DNA from: Acrocarpospora corrugata
GTDB lineage: Bacteria > Actinomycetota > Actinomycetes > Streptosporangiales > Streptosporangiaceae
Assembly: GCF_009687845.1 (NCBI RefSeq)
Contig: NZ_BLAD01000063.1
Span: forward strand, 49,307-113,306
Direction of reading: 5' to 3'
DNA length: 64,000 nucleotides
In this document: piece after piece, positions 25,701 to 33,960 of the stretch
How the letters are laid out: every line of letters begins with the position of its first letter
How positions within the stretch are numbered: position 1 is the first letter of the stretch
Program-made: the position numbers and the translations under genes
The notes under the pieces: model-generated
What the model saw: the letters and a program-made list of their open reading frames with translations, nothing else
Database searches by the model: none
Told to the model about the DNA's origin: nothing

Positions 25701-27429
25701 GGCCGTCACCGTAGGCGAGGCTGCCGTGGATCGACTGCGGCACCTCGACGTTCCACAACTCCCTGCCGTTCTTGAGCCGGATGGCGTGGATCCGGCTGTT
25801 GCCGTCGCCGTTCTCGTCGCGGGTGCCCGCGTAGACGACGCCGTCGTGGATGACCGGCGACCCGGTGAGGAAGGTGCCTTCGGTGCGGAAGCTCCAGGCG
25901 AGGCGGCGGCCCGCCTCCTGCGCCGGCGCGACACCGGAGTGGGACTGGTCGCCGTGGTGCTGGTTCCAGTCGCCACCGGCGACCGGCTTGAGCTCCGGCT
26001 CGCCGGTGAGGGTGAAGTCCGCCGACTTGGTCCAGGTCTTGCCGGTCGCGTCGACCACCTGCACGTCGATCCTGTGCTCACCGGGCGTCTGCTGGCTGTT
26101 GGGCAGGTTGCCCCGCCAGGTGAACTCACCGCTGCGGTACAGCGGCCGCCAGTTCTTGTCGCCGGCGATCTGGAAGCGCGCCGAGACGACCTCGTCGCCG
26201 GTGTCGTAGGCGTTGATCTGTACGTCCGGCATCCCCGCGGCCGGCACCTTCGAGCCCGGCGCGGGGTTGACGATGGTGACGTGCTCGTTCTCGCCGTACA
26301 TCCGGAACGGGTTGTCGAAGCCCGGGCCCGCCATGTGGATGTAGCGGAAGCCGCGGGGCGCGTTGTCGATCGTGTACGAGCTCGACACGGTCTGGATGTG
26401 CTTGGCGGTCGAGGCGAACGCCGACTTGTTCTCGACGTGGTTGGAGTGCTCGTGGCCGACCAGGATCAGCTGCGCCTTGTACTGCTCGAGCACGTCACCG
26501 AAGGCGTCGTACGTCGACGGCGAGCCGAACGGGACGTTCATCGGCTGGTGGGTGAGGACGACGACCTCGATGTCGTTACTGGGGTCGTCGTCGAGCGGGA
26601 CGCTGGCGGCGAGGTCGTCCTTGAGCCAGTTCAGCTCCTCGTCGAACGGCGCGGAGCCGTTGTTCTCGAGCACCACGAAGTGCCGGTTGCCGTAGTTGAA
26701 CGAGTACCACTCCGGGCCGACGTTCTTGCGGTAGTTGTCGATCCTGTCCGCGTACTCCGACCCGCTCGCGTACTCGTGGTTGCCGACGGCCGGCCACACG
26801 CCGACGGCCGACTGCTGGGTGCCGCGACGATAGGTGTCGAACTGTCCCTGGCTGGCGTCGTTGGTGAGGTCGCCGCTGACCGCGATGAAGCGCAGGTCGG
26901 TGCCGGTGGAGTTGATCTCGCGGATCTGGTCGGGCAGCTGTGCGTTGACGTGCGGGTCGGCGATGTTGGCCCAGGAGAAGCTGGCGCCGTCGGAGACGCT
27001 GTCACGGACGAGCGCGAAGTCCGCGGTCGGCGTGGCGTCGTCGGCGAGCTGGCCGAGGTTGGCCCAGAACCTCGGCTCCTTGTACTGGTCCAGGCCGAAC
27101 CGGTAGCCGCGGGGCTGGCCGGCCCACACGATGTCGGTCGTGCGGCGGTCGGTGGAGATCGTCAGTGCGTAGGAGCCGTCGGCGGCGGTCGTGGTGGCGA
27201 CCGTGCCGTCGGAGACGCGTACGCCGGCCAGGCCGGCCTCGCCGGGGTTGCGCTGGCTGTCGCCGTTGGCGTCGACGTACACGACGCCGCGGACGGTGGC
27301 TTCTGGTGGGTCGATGGCGGCCGCCGCGTATGACGCGAGCGGGCCCGCCACCACGCTGACGGCGAGCCCCAGCGTGGTGGCGTACAGGACGACGCGCAGG
27401 CGCGCGCGCGTCCGTGGTATCGCGGACAT
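22711..27429 (-). CDS. Secreted metallophosphoesterase fused to a PQQ-type beta-propeller and two carboxypeptidase-regulatory-like domains
   Basis: A 1572-residue exported protein. The signal peptide ends near ASYAAAA (about residue 38). Domains in order: a CalcineurinN/SdrD-like collar (46-100), a calcineurin-like metallophosphoesterase with all metal motifs (DPH 158-160, GD 186-187, GNHE 216-219, H294, GHEH 325-328), an Ig-like segment (about 360-470), a PQQ/quinoprotein-like propeller with repeated VYVGN-LYA-D--TG units (about 480-860), a first CarboxypepD_reg-like domain (about 870-960), a large beta-rich region, and a second CarboxypepD_reg-like domain (about 1330-1400). A GGNNGV direct duplication lies near residue 1010. 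The enzyme half likely cleaves a phosphoester outside the cell; the rest looks like binding or scaffolding. It is 30 bp downstream of the HupE-like gene, so probably one operon. Confidence 0.88.
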   Translation of the reverse strand: MSAIPRTRARLRVVLYATTLGLAVSVVAGPLASYAAAAIDPPEATVRGVVYVDANGDSQRNPGEAGLAGVRVSDGTVATTTAADGSYALTISTDRRTTDIVWAGQPRGYRFGLDQYKEPRFWANLGQLADDATPTADFALVRDSVSDGASFSWANIADPHVNAQLPDQIREINSTGTDLRFIAVSGDLTNDASQGQFDTYRRGTQQSAVGVWPAVGNHEYASGSEYADRIDNYRKNVGPEWYSFNYGNRHFVVLENNGSAPFDEELNWLKDDLAASVPLDDDPSNDIEVVVLTHQPMNVPFGSPSTYDAFGDVLEQYKAQLILVGHEHSNHVENKSAFASTAKHIQTVSSSYTIDNAPRGFRYIHMAGPGFDNPFRMYGENEHVTIVNPAPGSKVPAAGMPDVQINAYDTGDEVVSARFQIAGDKNWRPLYRSGEFTWRGNLPNSQQTPGEHRIDVQVVDATGKTWTKSADFTLTGEPELKPVAGGDWNQHHGDQSHSGVAPAQEAGRRLAWSFRTEGTFLTGSPVIHDGVVYAGTRDENGDGNSRIHAIRLKNGRELWNVEVPQSIHGSLAYGDGLIFAPTLGSELYAVDAETGKLRWKAVPEQAPAPNNQRTYGYYSPAVSGHTVLWPYQTRFGIGSQGVLKALDTRTGQQIWASPMSGATMSDGTPAVMDGTVYVGNETADRVLAYDLSTGARKWTGTESLGSWQDGVPTAAEGKVFIGANNGMVARDAKTGATLWTYQSSRSALVSSGSTPSAAAVKDGVVYMGFPSGAVVALDAKTGNLFWERALPGDVYHGGVMSSPVVAGDTLFVGANNGRFYALATDTGQILWSHEIGTWVGAGPAVSGNTVVAGAWDGNLYAYVPGGESAQRWATVTGTVSDPETGAEIAGAKVTAVAAGQDTVVTSTDAQGRYRIGLPASAWTVTAAKRGLIADDRSAVGVTVGATGNVTADLKLIKVTHPVAGKSIYAPDYGNGSTRTDAVTGREYYYLANDKIRASVTPYAAGNNGVGGNNGVGGLGQGALSDLLLNDVNGAETIDWGEMLLRPSLTPPDSWDRPNDQLDLPDLAVDGAAVVGNGQYRANPAIKAQVRYETLPGAPIVKMTVKLTNTGTTGYQGYFNYMIDPDSSVDNGRIPGFSGVNPGLKTSGWTGKYVYVGADTATTNGQAAHGLAWALDTPAAVGAYGYVEGLYYDATMAPGATRQFSFYHLTDYATAGGDPTRAIAKWADEIDLHDAAVPDAARAAGTITAGGAAVSGARVALEQAGMVVATASTDAQGKYLVKAPTGQYDLRVSKLGYQTATGTVTVPAAGSGVADVALSPVTVEASYGKQIGSGLVEAGSGDVMLENDKLSMAIADAYNDAQLSGGTRGKPVDIAVRGMADQFDWINLPYVSADQPTGGSAWDIRSVAATDVQIVQATGDKAVVRVSGPVSGFTGLTATTTYTLKPGDDFATVSTELSNSGSAPLSVWTGDAMDHDAAGQASVIPGAGIVTPGATAAYVPTKPYIGMTGTDPQVFGLVYGTPAGAFDVYAAGNWVMSRFHVDVPAGGSYTLTRKLVVTPGTDAVGILDGVSAP

Positions 27430-27459
27430 CAGGATCCTTCTGGTGGGGGGAGGTGGGTG

Positions 27460-28590
27460 TCAGGTCAGGAGGGGAGAACGTTCCACGAACCAGACCAGAC
27501 CGGCACCGGCGACGGCGACGGCCGCGGCGACGGTGCCGAGCGTGAGGGCGCGGGCGGCGACGGGCGTGGTCGCGGCCCTGCGCAGGAACAGCAGCGCAGG
27601 GAAGGCGACCGCGATGATCGTCAACTGGGCGAGTTCGATGCCGACGTTGAAGGAGATCAGGTCGGCCAGCGTCGAGGCCGACGGCGGCCCGTCGACGCTG
27701 AGCGCGCCCGCGAAGCCGAGCCCGTGCAGCAGCCCGAAGCCGAAGACCACGGGCAGCCGGTGGCTCGTCCTCGGCGAGAGCAGGTTGTCGAGCGCGACGA
27801 ACGCGATCGACAGCGCGATGAGCGGCTCGACGATCCACCCGGGCACGCTGACCCAGCCGATCGCGGCCAGCACCAGGGTCACCGAGTGCGCGGCCGTGAA
27901 GGCCGTGGCGACCTCGACCACGTCGCGCAGCCGCTTCGCGCCCAGCAGCAGCGCCAGCAGGAACAGGACGTGGTCGAGCCCGAAGAGCAGGTGCTCCGCC
28001 CCGAGCCGGATGAACTGCGGGATCTCACTGAGCAGGTCGGTGTTCCCCACCGTGACGCTGGTGTGGGCGGTGTCGAGCAACGCGGAACCGCGGTGGCCGT
28101 CGACGTCGTAGGCGACCAGCGTGGTGGTCTCGTCGACGACGCCGTCGGAGGCGCGGAAGATGTCGCTGCGGACGGTGAGCGCGCCGGACGCCGGGCAGGC
28201 GTAGGCGAGCGCGACCTGCACCGCGCCGGAGTCGGCGAGTTCGACGCGGGCGTGTTCCTGAGCGGTGCACCCGATCGAGCCGCGGCTCAGCCGCAGCCGC
28301 TCGCCGACGTACCCGGCCGCCTCGCTCGCGTGCGCGTCCAGCGAACTGCGCCGCACCTCGGTCGGCACCTCGACGGCGGCGCCGTCCGCGCCGACCGCGT
28401 CCGGGCTCAGGACACCGTCGAGACCCAGCAGCCGGGCCAGGATGTCGTACTCCACGTCGACGACGGCCGCGACGCCGTCGCCCTGGCCGCGGAGGTCGAT
28501 CGCGACCTCGGTCGCGCGGACGTGCGCCTGCGCCGGGGCCGCGGCGAGGAGCAGGACAACAAGAGCGGTGAGGAACGCCAGCAGACGCAC
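27460..28590 (-). CDS. HupE/UreJ-family membrane protein
   Basis: A 376-residue exported membrane protein. A signal peptide (MRLLAFL followed by a Leu/Ala core, ending APAQA) is followed by an extracytoplasmic beta-rich domain (about 25-190) and then about six membrane helices. The helices include the family motif LGAEHLLFGLDHVLFLLALLL and FGFGLLHGLGFAGAL with its conserved His residues. HupE/UreJ proteins are linked to nickel or other metal uptake, but this two-part version with a large outer domain is uncharacterised. It lies upstream of the phosphoesterase fusion, suggesting a link between metal supply or surface chemistry and that enzyme; this is inference. Confidence 0.85.
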   Translation of the reverse strand: MRLLAFLTALVVLLLAAAPAQAHVRATEVAIDLRGQGDGVAAVVDVEYDILARLLGLDGVLSPDAVGADGAAVEVPTEVRRSSLDAHASEAAGYVGERLRLSRGSIGCTAQEHARVELADSGAVQVALAYACPASGALTVRSDIFRASDGVVDETTTLVAYDVDGHRGSALLDTAHTSVTVGNTDLLSEIPQFIRLGAEHLLFGLDHVLFLLALLLGAKRLRDVVEVATAFTAAHSVTLVLAAIGWVSVPGWIVEPLIALSIAFVALDNLLSPRTSHRLPVVFGFGLLHGLGFAGALSVDGPPSASTLADLISFNVGIELAQLTIIAVAFPALLFLRRAATTPVAARALTLGTVAAAVAVAGAGLVWFVERSPLLT

Positions 28591-28763
28591 GGGGAAGCAC
28601 TTCCGTCATTGGAGGGGGGAACGGCGGTCGTTCCTCAACCCTGCAGTGATCGCTCCACACCGGGCAACACGCGACGATCCAATTCACCGACCCTTCCGCT
28701 GGCGGCTACCCGCTGGCCGAAAGATGGGTTTCTGGGCGCCGAAATCCGGCTCTCCGGGCCCGG

Positions 28764-29207
28764 CTACGAGGCCCGCGCGGATTGCCGTCCGGTGCGGCGG
28801 GCGCGGGCCAGAGCCAGCCCGCCGAGGATCAGGGCGATCGGCCCCACCACCAAGGCCACGAAGCCCCCGACTATGCCGTAGCCGGTGCCGGGACCGCCTT
28901 CGGCGGCGGCCACGACCAGCCCGCCGATGACCACGCCGGCCAGCCCCGCCACCAGGGCCACGATGGCACCCCTTCGTCCCTTGCCGGTGCCGATACGACC
29001 GGTGGAGCGGGCCAGAGCCAGCCCGCCGATGATCGCGCCGGCCAGCCCCAGCAACGCGGCCGCCGAGGCCCACAGACGCCCGGCGGTCAAGGCGTAGGCG
29101 TCGGCGGGGACCGGCTGGACCATGAGGTGCGCGGCCGCCGGTGTGGCAAGCACGATACCTTCGACCAAGGCGGCCGCGGCCACGGCCAGCATGAATCGGA
29201 CTGACAT
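28764..29207 (-). CDS. DUF6223-family small membrane protein
   Basis: A 147-residue membrane protein with an N-terminal signal-like helix followed by an AAHLMVQPVPADAYALTAGRLWA loop and three further hydrophobic helices rich in Gly and Ala (GLAGAIIGGLALARS, IVALVAGLAGVVIGGLVV, GGFVALVVGPIALILGGLALAR). The repeated GGLALAR ends suggest internal duplication. The pattern matches DUF6223, which has no known function. The gene is divergent from the histidine kinase at 29427, with about 220 bp between them, so it may be a target of that two-component system. Confidence 0.75.
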   Translation of the reverse strand: MSVRFMLAVAAAALVEGIVLATPAAAHLMVQPVPADAYALTAGRLWASAAALLGLAGAIIGGLALARSTGRIGTGKGRRGAIVALVAGLAGVVIGGLVVAAAEGGPGTGYGIVGGFVALVVGPIALILGGLALARARRTGRQSARAS

Positions 29208-29426
29208 GAGGGTTCTCCTTCTTCCGCTGCGAGTGGGCGTCGCTTGATGATGTCCGCTGGACCCCCCGCCGGTCGTCCGGCGGACGCGGGCAATTCACGC
29301 TGCCGCCGATGGCGCGCCCGGGTGCTGCGGATGCCGCAGGAGCCGCGAAACTACCGCGGGTGCGGTAGTCGGCCGGTCATCCGCGCGCAGGAGTCGCCCG
29401 CGCGGACATCCGGTTAGGGTGCGCGC

Positions 29427-30542
29427 ATGGGTACAGGACGGGCTGGTGTCAGGGATTGGGCGACAGCCGTCGGGGTGGCGGCGATCCTGCTGGTCACCGG
29501 GCTGTCCGAGCGGCACTCCGCCATGTACCTCGACCTGCTCGGCTACGCGTTGCTGGTGGCCGGCGGCCTGGGGCTGGCCGCGCGCCGCCGGGCTCCGGTC
29601 GGCGTCCTGGCCGTCACCGGGTTGTGCGCGGTGGGTTACCAGGCGGCCGGTTTCGACGTCCCCGCCGTCGCGTATCTGTTCGCGGTGTACGCGGCCGTGC
29701 GAGCGGGACATCACACCGTGACGGTGGTGGCGAGCGTGATCATGCTGGCCGCTCTCCCCGTCGCGGCCCTGGCCTCGGGGTCGCACGACGCGGGGGAGGC
29801 GTTCGCGCAGGCTCGGGGCGCCCTTGAGCTGGCCTGGCTGATCGCGGCCGGCGCCGCGGGTGAGGCGTTGCGGCAGGCCGAGCGGCGGGCGGAGGAAGCC
29901 GAGCGCACCCGGGAGGAGACCGCGCGGCGCCGCGCGGACGAGGAGCGGCTGCGGATCGCGCGGGAGTTGCACGATTCGCTCACCCACCAGATTTCGATCA
30001 TCAAGGTGCAGGCCGAGGTCGCCGTCCACGTGGCCCGCAGACGTGGTGAGCAGGTGCCGCAGGCCCTGCTGGTGATCCAGGAGGCCGGGCGTGAGGCGAC
30101 CCGGGAGCTGCGCGCGACTTTGGAGGCGCTGCGCGAGGACGGCGCGGCCCCGCCGCGTGGGCTCGACCAGGTCGCGGAACTGGTGGAACGGGCTCGGACA
30201 AGTGGCCTGGACGCGACGCTGACGATCGAGGGGCACCGGCACGAGGTGCCGTCCGCGGTGAGCGGGACCGTCTACCGGATCGTTCAGGAGTCCCTGACCA
30301 ACATCGCCCGGCACGCCGCCACCACCACCGTGTCGGTCCGGATCGACTACTGTCCCGGCACCCTCACGATCCGCGTCGACGACGACGGGAAGGCGGCACC
30401 GGGCACCCTCCCGGTGCCCGGTGCCGGGCTGCTCGGGATGCGCGAACGGGTGACCGCGCTAGGCGGTCGCCTGCGCGCGGAGCCGCGCGGCGAGGGCGGC
30501 TTCACCGTCCAGGCCGAACTTCCTGTGGATCGAACATCGTGA
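29427..30542 (+). CDS. Sensor histidine kinase (HisKA_3 type)
   Basis: A 371-residue kinase of the NarX-like actinobacterial group. About five membrane helices occupy residues 1-140. A coiled-coil linker rich in Glu, Arg and Ala (AERRAEEAERTREETARRRADEE) leads into the HisKA_3 helix, where the phospho-acceptor His lies in ARELHDSLTHQ. The HATPase_c domain follows with the N-box IVQESLTNIARHAA, DDDGKA, and a G-box GAGLLGMRERV. Its stop overlaps the start of the response regulator by 4 bp, showing translational coupling. The signal is not predictable; the extracellular loops are very short, which suggests membrane-stress or small-ligand sensing. Confidence 0.92.
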   Translation: MGTGRAGVRDWATAVGVAAILLVTGLSERHSAMYLDLLGYALLVAGGLGLAARRRAPVGVLAVTGLCAVGYQAAGFDVPAVAYLFAVYAAVRAGHHTVTVVASVIMLAALPVAALASGSHDAGEAFAQARGALELAWLIAAGAAGEALRQAERRAEEAERTREETARRRADEERLRIARELHDSLTHQISIIKVQAEVAVHVARRRGEQVPQALLVIQEAGREATRELRATLEALREDGAAPPRGLDQVAELVERARTSGLDATLTIEGHRHEVPSAVSGTVYRIVQESLTNIARHAATTTVSVRIDYCPGTLTIRVDDDGKAAPGTLPVPGAGLLGMRERVTALGGRLRAEPRGEGGFTVQAELPVDRTS

Positions 30543-31181
30543 TCCGGGTCCTGCTGGTGGACGACCAGCCGCTTCTGCGCAGCGGGTTCCGCGCGCTTCT
30601 CGATCTTGAAGACGACATCGAGGTGGTGGCCGAGGCCGGCGACGGGTTGGCTGGCCTGGCTCTGGCCAGGGAACATCTGCCCGACGTCGCGCTCGTCGAC
30701 ATCCAGATGCCGGTCGTCGACGGCATCGAGCTGACCCGGCGTATCGTCGCGGATCCGGCCCTGGCCGGGGTGCGCGTCGTCATCCTGACCAACTACGGCC
30801 TGGATGGATACGTCTTCAACGCACTGCGCGCCGGGGCGGCCGGATTCCTGGTCAAGGACATCGTGCCGGAGGACTTCCTGCACGCGGTACGCGTTGCTCG
30901 CCCCGTCGATCACCCGCAAGCTGATCAGCCGGTACGTCACCCAGCCGCGCGGCATCGGCACCGGCATCGGGCTGGAAGAGCTGACCAACCGCGAACGCGA
31001 GGCCGTCGCCCTGGTCGCGCAGGGCCTGTCCAACAACCAGATCGCCGACCGCATGGTGATCAGCTCACTGACCGCGAAAACGCACATCAACCGGGCCATG
31101 ACCAAGCTCCACGCCCGTGACCGCGCTCAGCTCGTCATCCTCGCCTACGAATCCGGCCTGGTAGCCCCGCGTAGTTCCTGA
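30539..31181 (+). pseudogene. NarL-family response regulator disrupted by an about 20-bp deletion
   Basis: The start (ATG at 30539, overlapping the kinase stop) and the receiver domain are intact, with LLVDDQP, the phospho-acceptor in ALVDIQMPVVDG, and LVKDIVPEDFLHAV. The LuxR HTH is also intact (LTNREREAVALVAQGLSNNQI, SLTAKTHINRA) but in the next reading frame. The frames change near 30888. Paralogues have a VAARGD-type linker before ALLAPSITRKL that is absent here, and the frame phase agrees with loss of about 20 bp. As read, the protein would lose its DNA-binding domain. Its 3' end overlaps the convergent hydrolase gene by 37 bp. Confidence 0.8.
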
Positions 31182-32840
31182 CATTGGGTGACCGGAACCA
31201 CGACCCGTGAGATCGACAGGTCGATCGTCCGGTGTGACGGCAGCATTCTCGTTGAGGTGGCCGGGTCGTCGTCTGTTCCCAGATTCGGTTCCCAGCGCGG
31301 ATGCGACCCGCCCGCGACGACCAGCCGAATCCGGTTGTCCCGCGCGAACCGGTGCGCGACGGCGTCGAGCTCTATACGAATCAGGCCCTGGGGCGCCGAA
31401 GGATCGAGTCGGACGAACCCGTCGCTGACGTTGCGTGAGCGGCCTTGGGCATCCACTTCCGACACCCGAACGAACAGGTCGGCGAAGGGGTTGTCGGAAC
31501 TGTGGCCCAGTTCTACAACCGGGCTGCCGACGACCTCGAGCTCCGTGGTCAACGGGTCTGACGTGAATGCCAGCACGTCGGAACGCGAGGCGAGCACGCT
31601 GTCATCCGTGTAGCCCGCCGTCACTCCCGGGGAGACTTGCGTGACGAACGCGCCGCCGTAGGTGGGGGTCGGCTGGGCCGGGTCGTAGGTGAATTCGCTC
31701 ACTTCTCCCGCGTCGGCCGGTCGAGCGGGCCAGGAGTTCGCCGGAGCGGGGATACAGGATCTGCTCGACCGTCGCCGGCGGCCAGGCCGGAAGGTCGCGC
31801 CAGCCCTCGTTCCGACCGCTGACGAACACCTTGACCGGCATGGCGCGGCGCCGGACACCGGATCCGGCCAGCTGCTCGTCGAACCAGGCGAGAGCCTCGG
31901 GGAGCAGGACGCGGGCGCCCTCGGCGCCCCCCTGAGCATGCGTCCATGGACCCATGGTGAGTCCGACATCGACGCCACGATCGGCCAGCCGCGCGTACCC
32001 CGCCAGCGTCTGGCGGAGAAAGCCGTCCTGCCAGCCGCCCTGAAGCAACACGGGGACTCGCACCCGATCCAGCGCCTCAGTCAGGTTGGCGCTCTTCCAC
32101 CATGGGTCGCCCAGGTCCCGCCGGCCGATCCACTCGCGGTACCAAGGCGCCTTCCCGCCCATCAGCTCTTCAGCGGCGTCGGCCAGCGGAAGCGCTGTCA
32201 GGGCCTTCTTGATACGGCCACGGGCCGACAGAACCGCGAAGATACGCGGCAGTATCGGCTTCTCTTGCCTGGTCGCGACGAACGACCATTCGAACATCGT
32301 GCTGAGCAGAAAGGCTCCACCGGTGTAGACGAACGCACCGAAGTTGTGCGGCGCGCACGCGATGACCGCGGTGGCCAGCTCCGGAGGCGGGTCCATCAGT
32401 AAAGCCCACTGAGTGAAGCCGAGATACGAATAGCCGTGGGTGGCGAAGCGCCCGTCGAACCACGGCTGCTCGCGCATCCAAGCGACGATGTCGGCCGCAT
32501 CCTCGACTTCCCGCATGAATGGTTCGAAGGCTCCACCCGATCCGAACGTGCCCCGGCACCGGACCAGCACGACCCGATAACCGCGGCCTGCGAACATTCC
32601 GCCGGTCATGGCCGACCCCATCGCGTTCGTGCCGTAGGGGGAGCTGACGAGCAGCGTTCCCGACGCCGGCCCCTTCGGCTCCAGGAGATTCGCCAACAGC
32701 TCGACGCCGTCTCTCATCGGGATCCGCACGTCGCGGGTCACGCTGTAGTCGCTCGTCGAAGCGGGCAGCCGGGCGTACTTCGTCCACAGCAGGTCGGCGA
32801 GCCGTTCCCCGAGCGTGCGATCCTTGGCTCGTTGGTTCAT
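31145..32840 (-). pseudogene. CocE/NonD-family hydrolase (X-Pro dipeptidyl-peptidase type), one-base frameshift
   Basis: Read through, this is an esterase/aminopeptidase of about 565 residues of the CocE/NonD class. ATG at 32840 follows a GGAGGAGAG ribosome-binding site. Visible are RDVRIPMRDGVELLAN, the nucleophile elbow in THGYSYLGFTQ, the acid-containing LLQGGWQDGFL strand, and GPWTHAQGG with the catalytic His. The C-terminal jelly-roll domain (FTSDPLTTELEVVGSPVVEL and RLVVAGGSHPRWEPNLG) is in a different frame. The two join near 31719-31725; one extra base accounts for the shift. As read, the C-terminal domain would be lost. It may be an error or a real mutation. Confidence 0.8.
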
Positions 32841-32873
32841 CTCTCTCCTCCGCACCACAACACGTGCCTGGCC

Positions 32874-33098
32874 ATGCGCGCCTCCCGTCGCCCGCATCGG
32901 CCCGCGGACGCTCGACCCGGGTCTCGTTTCCTCGAAAGAGGCGAGGCCGATCTGCGAGAAGGCATCGCCATCCTGGGCGACTCACCAACGGCCGACCGGC
33001 TGAACGAGACGGTCGAGCTCATCCAGTTCCTCAGGGACGAGACCCGCGCGATGATGCGCCGCTGGCAGGAGCGCAAGGCGGCACTGCGAACACGGTGA
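32874..33098 (+). CDS. Small helical ORF, unrecognised
   Basis: An open frame of 74 codons whose C-terminal half looks protein-like and helical: LREGIAILGDSPTADRLNETVELIQFL followed by RDETRAMMRRWQERKAAL. The N-terminal part is Arg/Pro-rich and unconvincing, and there is no ribosome-binding site. It may be the C-terminal stub of a lost regulator or an MbtH-size helper gene. It lies in the gap between the hydrolase and TetR genes, both on the other strand. No function can be given. Confidence 0.3.
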   Translation: MRASRRPHRPADARPGSRFLERGEADLREGIAILGDSPTADRLNETVELIQFLRDETRAMMRRWQERKAALRTR

Positions 33099-33149
33099 AC
33101 CGCAGCGCCTCCACCTCCAGGGCGATGTCTTGTGCCATACCCCGTTCTG

Positions 33150-33875
33150 TTACTCGGCCGTTGGCGGGAGGGCCGCGGCGATGCAGTCGAGGACGCGCCG
33201 GAGCCCGTAGCGGAACTGGTCGTCGCGGCTCAGGTGCGGCTGGCGCGCCTCCATCACGATCTTGGTGAAGATCGGGTACTCCCCGCTCTTCACCAGCTGG
33301 TCGACGTACGGGTAGCTCCGCGCCATCCACTCCGACTCGCTGAGGCCGCTGCGGCGGACTTCCTCGGCCGAGCTGGTCTCCTCGCGGACGGTGCCCTCGA
33401 TGTAGCTGGTCAGCAGGGCCACGAGGCCGAGGTTCTCGTCGATGGAGACGAAGGCGTCGAGCACTCCCATCAGCCGTTCGATCAAGAGCAGCTGGTTGGG
33501 GCCGAAGCTGGGGAGTGACCGCTGCACGGTGGCGATCCACGGGTGCCTCAGCCACATGGCCCGCAGCCCGTCGGCGTAGCGGGTCAGGTCGGCGCGCCAG
33601 TCGCCCGAGGGCATGCCCGTGACGTCGATCTCGCCCATCAGCCGGTCGGCCATGAGCTCGACCAGGTTGTCGCGGCTCGGGACGTACCGGTAGAGGGACA
33701 TCGCGCCGGCGCCGATCTCGGCGGCGATCCGCCGCATGGTGGCGGCCTCCAGCCCCTCGGCGTCGGCGATCCGGACGGCCGCCTCGGTGATCTGCGCGCG
33801 GCTGTAGACCGGCTTCGGCCCGCGGGCGGGGCGCTCGGGCCGCATCCAGATGTTCACGTACTCGGCGTCGGTCAC
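33150..33875 (-). CDS. TetR-family regulator with TetR_C_1 domain
   Basis: A 241-residue repressor. The DNA-binding domain is preceded by a Pro/Arg-rich arm and reads YSRAQITEAAVRIADAEGLEAATMRRIAAEIG, followed by AMSLYRYVPSRDNLVELM. The C-terminal ligand-binding part resembles the TetR/OtrR class C domain. GTG at 33875 is taken as the start because it precedes the conserved arm and has a G-rich ribosome-binding site. The gene is divergent from a drug-exporter operon, and two matching palindromes lie in the 85-bp gap, so it very probably represses the exporter and itself, with the exported compound as likely inducer. Confidence 0.92.
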   Translation of the reverse strand: MTDAEYVNIWMRPERPARGPKPVYSRAQITEAAVRIADAEGLEAATMRRIAAEIGAGAMSLYRYVPSRDNLVELMADRLMGEIDVTGMPSGDWRADLTRYADGLRAMWLRHPWIATVQRSLPSFGPNQLLLIERLMGVLDAFVSIDENLGLVALLTSYIEGTVREETSSAEEVRRSGLSESEWMARSYPYVDQLVKSGEYPIFTKIVMEARQPHLSRDDQFRYGLRRVLDCIAAALPPTAE

Positions 33876-33894
33876 CGTTCCACCCCCTAGTTGC

Positions 33895-33905
33895 GTACAT
33901 AGTAC
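33895..33905. promoter_or_regulatory. TetR operator 1, GTAC-N3-GTAC
   Basis: GTACATAGTAC, flanked on the right by CCAGT, forms a palindrome of two GTAC half-sites with a 3-bp spacer. It lies 19 bp upstream of the TetR start codon. The same 18-bp block recurs as operator 2. Confidence 0.8.
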
Positions 33906-33935
33906 CCAGTAACTTAGCCTGGCCGAGATAACCGC

Positions 33936-33946
33936 GTACAACGTAC
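33936..33946. promoter_or_regulatory. TetR operator 2, GTAC-N3-GTAC
   Basis: GTACAACGTAC is the second copy, exactly 41 bp from the first (about four helical turns, so both sites face the same side of the helix). It lies directly before the GGAGG of the exporter ATPase gene, and the flanks GC on the left and CCAGT on the right are also repeated. Confidence 0.8.
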
Positions 33947-33960
33947 CCAGTGGAGGAATC

